Origin: Lepisosteus oculatus | Lineage: Eukaryota; Chordata; Actinopteri; Semionotiformes; Lepisosteidae | Assembly (NCBI RefSeq): GCF_040954835.1 | Contig: NC_090718.1 | Span: 15,453,532-15,517,531, forward strand | Direction of reading: 5' to 3' | Length of the DNA stretch: 64,000 bases | In this document: in pieces, positions 1-54,600 of the stretch | Layout of the letters: every line of letters starts with the position of its first letter | How positions within the stretch are numbered: position 1 is the stretch's first letter | Notes under the pieces: model-generated | The model's input: only the letters and a program-made list of their open reading frames with translations | Told to the model about the DNA's origin: nothing | Database searches by the model: none | Program-made: the position numbers and the translations under genes

Positions 1-145
1 ATTGGAAAAAAAATCTCGATTGATATATATATAATCTCTCCCTCTGGCGGCTTCCCGTCCCCCAAGAGGCACCCCCCCCCACCCACCCACCCGAATGCTG
101 CAGCGGTCTCAGGGTAATACTGCTCGTCCGCACCAGGGCGTCCCC
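1..145 (-). other. SIK2: SIK2 3' untranslated region (partial)
   Basis: Sequence after the SIK2 stop codon. It holds a C-rich run (G-rich in the transcript) at 71-91 and an AT-rich tract at 20-40. I see no AATAAA on the minus strand, so the 3' UTR probably continues past the left edge. Confidence 0.75.
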
Positions 146-44987
<44,842 letters not shown>

Positions 44988-45343
44988 GCTGTTCCGAAGG
45001 GGTGAAGAGGGTCGAGGGTCGGGGGGGGAGGGAGAGGGGGAGAGAGAAAAGCGGGGTACCGCACGGCTTGAGCCACAAGGAAGAAGACGAAGAAGCAGGA
45101 AAAAAAAACCCAGCCGGGCGCTAGGAACTGTCTATTAAAAAGAGGCGCAGTAAAATCCCCGCTTCCCGAGCCAGCTTGAAGGTTGACAGCGTCCTCAGTC
45201 CAGCCGAAGGGAGACAGGACATTTACCGGTGGGACAGGAATCTGTCACGCCGCCCTTTCCAATACAAAAGGGCTATAATGTTTCAGCCCTGTTGGGCAGA
45301 CTGCACGGGCTGACTTCGAGCAGAAGGCATCGTGTTCCCTGGT

Positions 45344-45361
45344 TGACGTCCATTGACGTCA
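45344..45361. promoter_or_regulatory. CRE pair in the SIK2 upstream region
   Basis: TGACGTCC at 45344-45351 and the perfect CRE TGACGTCA at 45354-45361, start to start 10 bp apart (one helical turn), about 360 bp upstream of the SIK2 start codon in a CpG-rich block. Probable CREB/ATF binding; the link to SIK2 regulation is inferred from the pathway. Confidence 0.6.
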
Positions 45362-45453
45362 GAGCCGCTGGGGGTATTTGTACAGGGGGCGGGCCTTTGA
45401 AGCCGTTCCACACTCCGGTGCCAATTCGTCTCCAAGACGACCAGATCCACCTC

Positions 45454-45461
45454 TGACGTCA
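45454..45461. promoter_or_regulatory. Second perfect CRE in the SIK2 upstream region
   Basis: TGACGTCA, exactly 100 bp from the CRE at 45354, in the context CACCTCTGACGTCAACCGCC. Same CpG-rich block. Confidence 0.6.
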
Positions 45462-46466
45462 ACCGCCGGCGAGTGCTATTCTAAAAGCTGTCAATCTGCG
45501 CGCTCGGCCGGCGCGCTCGCCGCGGGTCTGCAGATGGGAGCTGTGATAATACCTTTTGTTGAGCGGCTCGGAGCTTTTTTTGTTTTGTTTTGTTTTTGGA
45601 GGGGAGGGCTTTAAAATGTGCATTTCAAAGCTGTTAACATACTGTTGACCTTGTGCCTCTGTGTTAGGTAGACGATCTTAAGCGTGTCCGCCGAGCACTC
45701 CCGCTCTTTTGAAGTGCCGTCTGGCTGCAACCTGTCTTGGTCGCAAACGCTGTAGCTACAACCTGTTGTGTTATAATGGCAGTTTATCGTGGTGAAGTTT
45801 ATTATACGGTGTTGTTTTTATTTTATTTTGCCACGTTCGTACTGTGCTCCGCACTGAAGCACGCAGAAGAAAATGTTCCCTGCACCCCGCGCTTCGCCCC
45901 AGGTTTCTGCTGCATTCTTCAATTATTCAGGCCGCTGTAATGAGTATTTCCGAGTTACCTGCGATCCTAAGCCTACACGAAAAGCACCAACCAAAACAAT
46001 GTAACAAGAAACGTGCACGCGTATCTATGCCTGTCTCCCCCAACACAGAACGCAATTTTAATTCGCTCTGAATAGCACCCTGGACCCGCAAGCAGACTCG
46101 AACATTATTGTTGCGTGTAGAGTCTGACTGTCAACCCGCTGAGCTGCAGCCTCTGTCGACACAGCCAGGGCCGCCGCGGGGTCTTCTCTTCCGCGATCCC
46201 GCACTCGGCTTCGGCGGGGGAGCGCTGCCCCCTGCCGGCGGCCGGCGGGTACTGCAGGCAGAGCGCACGCAGTGGGGGGGCGAGATGTGGGGAATCGGCC
46301 TCGGGCACAGAGTGACTTCCCCCAGACGCCTTATTGTGTATTGTTCCGCAGCCACATGGACAAGTTACTGAGCTCAGTTACGTAAGAATGCAGTTCAGGG
46401 AAGAAACTAGAACACAGGGTCAGTTCCTAGTATTTATCACCTCTGATGTAGAAATACTAGCTGTTA

Positions 46467-46797
46467 ACATCCATCCATTTTCTGACCTCTTCTTCCAGTT
46501 CAGCCGGGAAGCTGGAGCCTATCCCAGCCAGAGACAGGCACAAGGCAGAGTACAATCTGGAGGGGACATCAGACCATCGCAGGGCACACAGGCACAGACA
46601 CGCACTCACACCCGGGCCGGTTTTCCCAGAAGCAACTGAAACTACCAGCATGGACTGTGGGAGGAAAGCACAGCATGAGCACTGGGGAAACATGCGAACT
46701 CCACACAGACAGCCCCCCGGGTCTGGAATTGAACCCAGGGCCCCAGCGCCGTGAGGCAGTGGGCAGAGGCAGTGGCACTGGGCCACTGGGCCTCCCT
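46467..46797. repeat. Dispersed repeat family C, long copy
   Basis: Ordered strings CATCCATCCATTTTCTGACC, GCTGGAGCCTATCCCAGCC, CATCGCAGGGCACACAGGCA, TGGACTGTGGGAGGAAAGC, CATGCGAACTCCACACAGAC and GGGCCACTGGGCCTCC. Such elements are very common in fish genomes; I cannot assign the class by eye. Confidence 0.65.
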
Positions 46798-46974
46798 AGC
46801 TGTTAACGTTTGTGCAAATTAAATATTCATTTAATCAAGCCTATTGAAAAGCACTGGACCATAATAGTTGTTAATGCCCCCCCAATTTGCAACAGAACTG
46901 ACTGACATTCTTGCCTGTCAAAGTTCCCCTGGTGATGCCTCTCCACTAACACACCCAATCAGTTCTTTTGAATC

Positions 46975-47235
46975 CCTTCTGCTCTGCTGTGAGCAGAAGA
47001 ACACAAGAACAGCTACAAATGAAAGTAGCCAACCGGCCCCGTTAGGCCACCTGGTAGTTAGTAGTTACAGTAAATGATCCCAGGACCTCATTCAGTCATT
47101 TCCTGAAACAAACCAGAGTACTGGTCTCAACAGCAGGACAGGACAGCTTGTTCCAGACTCCCACGATCCTTTGCGTAAGGAAAGAAGTGCCTCCTGGTAT
47201 TGTTTTTAAGTGCATTTCCCCATAATTCCCACCTA
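46975..47235. repeat. Dispersed repeat family A, longest copy
   Basis: Includes AGAACACAAGAACAGCTACA, CCGGCCCCGTTAGGCCACCT, TGATCCCAGGACCTCATTCA and CAGCTTGTTCCAGACTCCCA, then AAGAAGTGCCTCCTGGTATT. The fullest copy of family A in this window. Confidence 0.6.
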
Positions 47236-47639
47236 TGTGTTCTTTTTTTGCCCAAGTTTCCAAGAAGCAGCATTTGGATTCAGATTTAAATCATTCTGTG
47301 GAATGAATAGATAAGAGCTTCAACTCCGTTCAGAGAACAGGGGAAAGGAGCCCGAGTGTCAGAGGTATCAATGTGGAGCATCTAATCCGATGACCCAGAA
47401 TGTCTGTGAGCGAATGTCTGTGAGAAAAGTACCTCCTCAGAGGGCCTCCACCCACCCTGTTGGCCCCCTGAAGAGATGTGCATCGTCACCTGACTGATCT
47501 GGGGGGAGGGGGGGGGGGGGCGACGACGTCCCCTGCCTGGTCCGTCAGCTGCGACACACCGCCCCCTGCAGGCCGGCGTCCACTCACGGCCCTGCAAAAC
47601 ACCAGAGGCGCACGCGGCTCACTCACATACACAAGCACC

Positions 47640-48328
47640 AGGCAACTGGGTTGTTCTCATTGTTTATTTCAGTTCCGTGTACATGATTGGATACAGCAAA
47701 CACATTCCAGTTTTCCGACTTCCAGAGTGCAGGGCGCGCGGTCGGGCACCGGCGGACTGTTGGGAGCGTCAGGCCGGAGTTGGGAGTGGGCTTGCGCAAG
47801 GGGTCCGCACGCGCGGGTCTTTAGACCTTCTGGTGCAAACCCAGGCAGGCGCGGCTGCCAGCACTGTATCATCGGGGGTTCCTGGCACGGTTTCTCCGTG
47901 TTCTGCAGACGGAAGCAGCTGAGTATTTGTCGAAGGAGCCATGGGTGTGTTTGGTTCCCTCTGGGGCAGTATTCCAGTCCGGATAGAGCAGTCGGGGAGA
48001 TACAATTGCCGGTCAGGAGCAGTTCTCTTCTCCATCAGCTGGCGACTGCGTCTGGATCTGGCGGGTCTGTTGATAAAAAAAGGCCGGAAGAGCTGAACAG
48101 CTCCCGGCGCCTGCGGAGGTGGGGGTGGCAGAGGTTGTTGGGGCTGTTGAGGCCGACACTCTGGGCGATGACCCGGAGACTTCTCCAGGTCTTGCATCTG
48201 CAGCAGGATAGCCGATAACGGAGCCAGCAGGGAGTTCTGCGCAGCGACAGCTGCCCCGTATACGCGAGAGCAAGATCAGATTGGTTTTGGGGGGCGGCGG
48301 GATGGCGGGGGGGGGACCGGGGCGGGGC
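47640..48328 (-). other. LAYN: LAYN 3' untranslated region (inferred)
   Basis: About 0.69 kb after the LAYN stop. The first good minus-strand AATAAA (47663-47668) suggests cleavage near 47.64 kb. No coding sequence is recognisable here. Confidence 0.55.
47663..47668 (-). terminator. Candidate LAYN polyadenylation signal
   Basis: AATAAA on the minus strand (GAAATAAACAATGAG), about 660 bp past the stop. The first canonical signal found downstream of LAYN. Confidence 0.5.
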
Positions 48329-48695
48329 CTAGTAGCCGTAGATCTCGTTCTCCACCCAGCCGGACTCCCGGTTCGGCCGCCCGCGGCCCTGGCACGTCTC
48401 GTAGATGTCGTTGGTGACGAAGCCGCTCTCGGTGCTGGCCAGCGTGGCGAAGCCGCTCTCCGAGGTGTTGCCGGCCATGTTGTCGTAGTCGCTGGAGAGC
48501 TGGTCGTCGGGCGCGCCGCCGGCCGGGGAGGAGCCCCTGAACGAGGTGATCTTGATGTCCGGCCGCGTGCCCGCCAGGTCGGCCTCGTGCTGCTTGCGGA
48601 TGACGTGGTACACGTCCAGGCTGGGGCTGCTGGCGCGGTCCGGCGACATCCACAGGGTGGGCTCCTTGTGACACGCCTCCGTGCGCTCCTTCCTC
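48329..48695 (-). CDS. LAYN: LAYN terminal coding exon 7 (cytoplasmic tail)
   Basis: 367 bp from RRKERTEACHKEPTLWMSPD to RESGWVENEIYGY and TAG. Contains DVYHVIRKQHEADLAGTRPD, DQLSSDYDNMAGNTSESGFA and TESGFVTNDIYE. The three related ESGF/W-V/A modules match the talin-binding tail of mammalian layilin. Confidence 0.96.
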
Positions 48696-51600
48696 CTGCG
48701 CGGCAAGCAGACAGGCGCCGGGGTCAGCGGGCGGGGTCGCGCGGGTCGCCAAGCTGCGTGGACCTCAAGGGCGGAGGGCGGGACTGGCGCAAGGAGGGCG
48801 GAGGGCCTCTTACCTGCTGGCGAAGAGCCGGAAGCAGAAGACGCCGGTGGCCACCAGCAGGAGCAGCAGGAGGGGGATGGTGGGGATGACGATGTACACG
48901 ATGTTGAGGATGTTGTCTGCGAGGGAAGCATCGGAAGGAGCTTAATCTTTCCGGTCTTTTACAGAAGGAAAACAGAAGGGGCTGGATGCCGGGACTCAGG
49001 AATATAAAAGGCATGGACCAAGTCAATCTACAGCTTCAGGATCAACAAGGACCCGGGGACACCAGGGGGGAAATTACAATTTTTCAGTCCAGGCCAGGTC
49101 GGTGGAGACCTGCAGGCCGAGGGCAGGATGTGGGCGTTATCCGTAAAGCTCACTTGGCACCAACTGTTTTTCAAAAGCACCCCTTCCTTGCAACGGGACG
49201 CCCCCTTACCTTTTGACTTGGTCATCAGCACGTCGACCTTCTCCTCCCTGTCCGTGACCGGAGGGTACTTTGGCCTTGGAGACGTAGCTGCAGCTTCTGC
49301 AAGACGAGCGTTTCAGAAGAACAAGAAGGTAAGGGTTTGGAAACACACGGCAGCCAGTGGGTGGCCTCCTTTCTCTCCAGATAGCCGTTTGTTAGCAGTA
49401 GGAAATAAAAGGAGTTTGATAACAGACCCTTCTGTTCCTGTAGTGAACACTCCTATCCCCTTCCCGTCCCATTCCCATCTCCCCCACAGTTCACAGTGGA
49501 AGTGGTGAGACTGGGAGGGGCATGCCCGCCCGCCCTGCAGGAGGCACTGTTCCCCACAGGGATAAGACTGGAGCAACAGCAACCAGGGGCTCTGCAACTG
49601 GGTCATTTTAAAATACCCCGGATATGATGAGCTGAACCAACTTCCCCAGAATATAATAATAACTCCTCACACTTATATAGTGCTTTTCTGGAGACTCCAC
49701 TCAGAGCTCTTTACAGGTCATGGGGATCCCCTCCACCCCCACCAGTGTGTACCCCCACCTGGATGATGCTCCAGTCCTCTCCCCACACACCAGCTCTCAG
49801 TGGGGAGGAGAGCAGAGTGATGAGGCCAGTTCAGAGACGGGGGTTATTAGGAGGCCATGACTGGGAAAGGCCAGGGGGGAAATTTGCCAGGACACCGGGG
49901 TAACACCCCTACTCTTTCCGAGAAACATCCTGGGATTTTTAATGACCACAGAGAGTCAGGACCTCAGTTTTACGTCTCATCTGAAGGACAGCACATTTTT
50001 ATAGTATAATGTCCCCATCACTGTACTGGGGCATTAGGACCCACACAGACCGCAGGGTGAGCGCCCCCTACTGGCCCCACTGACACCTCTCCCAGCAGCA
50101 GCCTCAGCTCTCCCAGGAGTCTCCCCTCCAGGTACTGGCCAGGCTCACACTGCTGAGCTTCAGTGGGGCTGCCAGCTGGGAGCTGTGGGTGACATGGCTG
50201 CTGGCTATAATAATATTTTCATATCTTATGTTATTAACATGAATTTCATTCTGAATACAAATTTATAAATATATATATTAATATGAATAAACACAATCAC
50301 CATATTTAAACTGGGTTGGACATGATCAGATCGAATTCAAAATGAGAAAGTGGACTCACACAAACACGGAAACAAAACGCTCTTGGCCCATGTCTACCCC
50401 CGCTCGACTCCAGCTGACCTGGAGCTGACTGAAACTGCGATTTCCTCAGCCCCCCACTAGATGTCCCCAGTGACATTAAAGAGCGCTGGAATGCTGCTTT
50501 GCATCCAGGCCAGATCCTCGGAGCACAGCCACTTGACTTCAACGTGAAGCCCGGCTCCGGGAAGCACAGCCCCAGGCTCCCTGCGTCTCTGGCTCTCCCA
50601 CTGGCGCAGAGGTTTCTGTCTCCGGCTCTCAAGCCCGCGGAGCTGTCTCGCGGAGGCAGGTGGAGCCCTGGATGTGGGAAAGCCCTGTGTGAGGGAGTGG
50701 GTGAGGGCGGAAGGTGGATGGTCTGGGTGTGGCCGAGTATTAAGTGAAGGGGGAAATGTGCTGCAGCCCTGGGTTCACACTGCCCACCTCTCTCCCGGCC
50801 ACAAGCACGGGGGCCATGGTCCTCCGAGCTCAGGGGGGACGGACGGACAGGTCTTTACACAAGCTGCCAACCCCTGCGGCCAGTGCTATCCCACCATCCC
50901 CCTGGTGTCTCCCCCAGTGCAGGGTCAGTGCACCTACCAGTATGAGTGGAATTCGCAGTGGGTGTAGAGACAGGCCCCTTCTCTGCAAAGATCAGAAACA
51001 CAGGTAGAGATTATACCTCAGATCCCCGCCCAGTGTGAGCGAATGCAATGGGTACGAAGCAGACATGCAAGCCTAAGGAGCACACACTGACCAGCCCAGC
51101 CTCAGTTCTGCCCATGACCCTTCCCCAGTGAGGTGAAGAGTTACTGACACACAGCTTCAGAAAGCAGAGCCTTACAGGGTTTCCCACCGTTGGCCAGGAT
51201 AGGCGAATCTCCTGGCCCAAAATCCTGGCCACATGGCCAAACAAACGCATGAACGCGGACAAAATGCACACAAGAATGACATTCTGGATTTAACCAAATA
51301 AGTTTCATAGTGATAAACCTCATGATCGCCCATCAGCCACCAGCCGTGATTTGTGTCAAGTCTAGGTTGGTTAAAAAAGTGAAGGAATGGAGGTACAATG
51401 TTAAGATTGTTGTAAAGATGTGCGATTCTGTTAATGAACCAGTGTGGCTCCTGTACATGAAGAAAAGACAGCATCAACACAAACAGTATGCAATCGGGAA
51501 AACCTCCCGCATTAGGACCCTTGAGAGGTTGGTTAGTAAGACGAAAAAACACAAGGTCTCCTCGCAGCTCAAATGTCAGGTCACAGACAAATGCCATGTC

Positions 51601-54600
51601 CCTTCATTGCTTGTGAGGAAGAATTTTAACATTTACCTTTTTGTAAGTATATAAGATAGTGACAAGTTGGCTTTGAAAAATCCCTTTTAACTAGCAACAG
51701 TATGAAAGAACTATTGCAAGCATATTATTTGATGTTTTGATGCTAAAGCTAGAAACTGCAGAATGTCTAGCTAAATTTCACACCTTGTATTTATATACTT
51801 CATTTTGTCTGCCTACAAGGTAGAATTGCTTCTGAAGCATAACGTGGTCAATTACAAAGAAATGTTTGTAGAGAGAAAAACAACTCCTAATTTGGGCATT
51901 TGGAATGAGCTTTCCTGTGTGAATTGGCTGGATAAAACCCATTGCATTTACCATCTCGGTGGAGAGGTTACTCACAGATCTGTATGGCAGGCTGCTCTCA
52001 GGTCTGCATGACTGTATCCTCCCCATGCGCACGAATACAGGACTCTGCTTGACCACACCTAACCTGAGTGAAGAGTTTTCCTCGCCACTTGCCACTTAAT
52101 TTTCAAAATGAGATCAAGACTGTCTTGCCTCAGTGACCCCAAATTATTGAACAAAAGCAAAAAGAACAAGGGGGGCTCGATGACGAACACAGCAAAGAGC
52201 ACCATATACGGTAGCAGTTCGAGTAGGGAGCTGCGTCAGCATGCGTGGGCTGCAAAGGAACGAGTACAGGCTTATTGCAGGCTGAAAAGAGAAGAAAAGA
52301 AACACAACTTTTCGGCTGTGGAGCCTTCTTCCGGTCAAGACCCGAGGTCAGCTGTAAGAAAAGAAACCCCCGTTTCGGTTCTGGAAGACAAGGCTCCACA
52401 GCCAAAGTGTTGTGTTTGTTTTCTTCCCTTTTCAGCCTGGAATAAAGAAGACAGCTCGTCAGCCTGCAAGCGAGTGCAGTAATCTAGCTGTTCAACAGAT
52501 AGGTGGGGCAGGGAGTTTCCTCCCCGGACTAAGCTTCCTACTGCGGGAAACTCTCCTTTAGGGAACGGCTGCCAGCAATCAGAGGTCTGTCCTGCAGCGG
52601 TAGCGTCTCGAAACACAAAGTCGCCGAGAGGCTCAGCCTCCTGCGCAGATCGATCTCCCCATCGCAGGGCTGACCGAGCCCGCGCCTCCGACAGCCCTGC
52701 GCGCCGTGGGCGAGAGAGGGGGCCGCGGCGGCCGCGGCGGCCAGGCACTCACCCTGCGTGTACTTGCAGATGAAGTTGTTCTTGGTGTCGCAGTTGTCAT
52801 CGTTCCACTGGAACATGTAGAGCCCCCCGGGGCCAGGCGGGGCGGAGGGCTGGTGGTACATCACCACACACACCTCGTACCCGCAGGAGGGCTCGTCCCA
52901 GTGCCAGTTCCTGGAACACAGAGGGGGCGCAGCGTCGGTCAGAGAGCTCGCCTCTGCTGGGCGGATCAGGCCCCCGCGAGGAGGGGCTACAAACGAGAGG
53001 AGGGGGCTGGGCCCGATTTGTAATCAGCAGTAAATTGATCCAAGCATCTCGTTTCTTTCAAGAAGCCAGGGCAACGTCTTCAACAACGTAGCCGGGCAGC
53101 TTGTTCCACACTCCCCCCACCCTTTGTGTAAAGACGTCTCTCCTGATTGTGGTTTTAAATGCACTTCCACCTCGTATCCACCCCTTTGGGTTTGCCCAGT
53201 TGTGTTCGTCATTCCTTCGGCTTGGGGGTGATCAAAAACGGGGGGCTGCTCTCAGGTCCCCAACAACTGCACCCCAAACCCCCCCCCCCCCCCATCCCAC
53301 CCACACACTCTGACCTGAAAGTGGCCTGGCTGCCGTCAACCCAGTGGTACTGCGTGGGGCAGTCGCCGCTGGTGTCCCGGTGGCCCGGGCTCCGGCGCAG
53401 CCCGATCCAGAAGTCCCCGTCGGAGGCGCGCAGCTCCCGCACGAACCTCTCCACCAGCTGCTGCTCGTTCTCCGACTCCACGCTCAGCAGCTCGCCCCCG
53501 TCGCTGCGGCAGGCCCGCCGGGCCTCCTCGAAGCTCGCCTTGCGCCAGCTGTCCTGGAAGTAGGCGATCTTGTAACAGGGGCGCTCCGTGCCCCTGCGGC
53601 AGATCCTCTGGCCTGGGGGTGGCGGGGGGGAGAGACGAGAGGCTGAGCCGCAGACATCGCAGAACCCCCCCCCTCCTCCAGGTGCGGAGGCAGCAGGGGT
53701 TCGACAGCGCTGACCACAGAGAGACGGGTCCCACCCAGGGGCGCTCTCCTTGACCTGCTGTAGCCCGGCACAGGCCCAGTGTGACTCACTCGCTATTCAG
53801 GTGGGCATCAGTCCGCTCTTAGGACCCAAATCACAGCGCCGTTTGATAAGGGCATAAAACAAATTCAGAAAATGTCACCCCATTAATAGTAATAATAATT
53901 CCTTAGACTTCTAGAGCTCTTTTCTGGACACTCCATTCAAAGCTCTTAACAAGTAACAGTCCATTTCTAATGACCACAGAGAGTCAGGACCTCGGGTTTA
54001 TGTCTCATCTGAAGGACGGCGTCTTTTTACAGTGTAGTGTCTCCATCACTAGGGCATTAGGACCCACATGGACCACAGGGTGAGCGCCCCCTACTGGCCC
54101 CACTAACACCTCTTCCAGCAGCAGCCTCAGCTCTCCCAGGAGTCTCCCATCCAGGTACTGGCCAGGCTCACACTGCTGAGTTCCAGTGGGGCTGCCAGCT
54201 GGGAGCTGTGGGGTGACATAGCTACTGTCTAATGATGTAACACCGGATGAGCAAGTGCGGCCGGTGAGTAAGCACCCCATCTCGACAGCTGCAGCCCGGA
54301 GAGGACTGCGGGCTTGCTCTGTGAACTGGGGTAGTACTGCCCGGCGCTTCCTGTATCTACTCGTTTATTCGGCTCTTATCCACAGCGATTTACATGTGTG
54401 CCCGTTTGCCGCATGCAGCCGGGCATATTCCGTGGCAGCACTTCGGGCGAAGTGTCTCACCTGGGACCTAAACCCACCACCTCCCACTCCCACCCGCGGC
54501 CCCACACATGCAGTCAGCTGCCGAGACTGTCACTCCCCGCTCCCGGTAACTGAAGGTGCGCACAGTTCCCGTGAGCTCGCCTGGACTCCTGTGTCCAGAG

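Larger units (their letters stand above)
44988..47639. other. SIK2-LAYN intergenic interval and SIK2 promoter region
   Basis: About 2.65 kb. The part next to SIK2 (to about 45.5 kb) is CpG-rich with CRE sites and should hold the SIK2 5' UTR and promoter; no clear TATA box is seen. Further on are a GC-rich patch (46.15-46.3 kb), a family C repeat (46467-46797) and a family A repeat (46975-47235). No gene seen. Confidence 0.75.
49297..52752 (-). other. LAYN intron 4
   Basis: 3.46 kb, GT-AG. Contains a near full-length 5S-derived SINE (49650-50205) and an inverted repeat (52278-52439) preceded by AT-rich DNA (51.2-52.1 kb) that may belong to the same decayed element. No gene seen. Confidence 0.78.

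Noticed and set aside
48281..48889. 202-codon plus-strand frame across the LAYN tail exon
   Set aside because: Antisense shadow of the GC-rich LAYN exons 6 and 7.
51172..51654. Opposing open frames of 114 and 141 codons in LAYN intron 4
   Set aside because: AT-rich, no recognisable domain, and beside the inverted repeat; more likely decayed mobile DNA.
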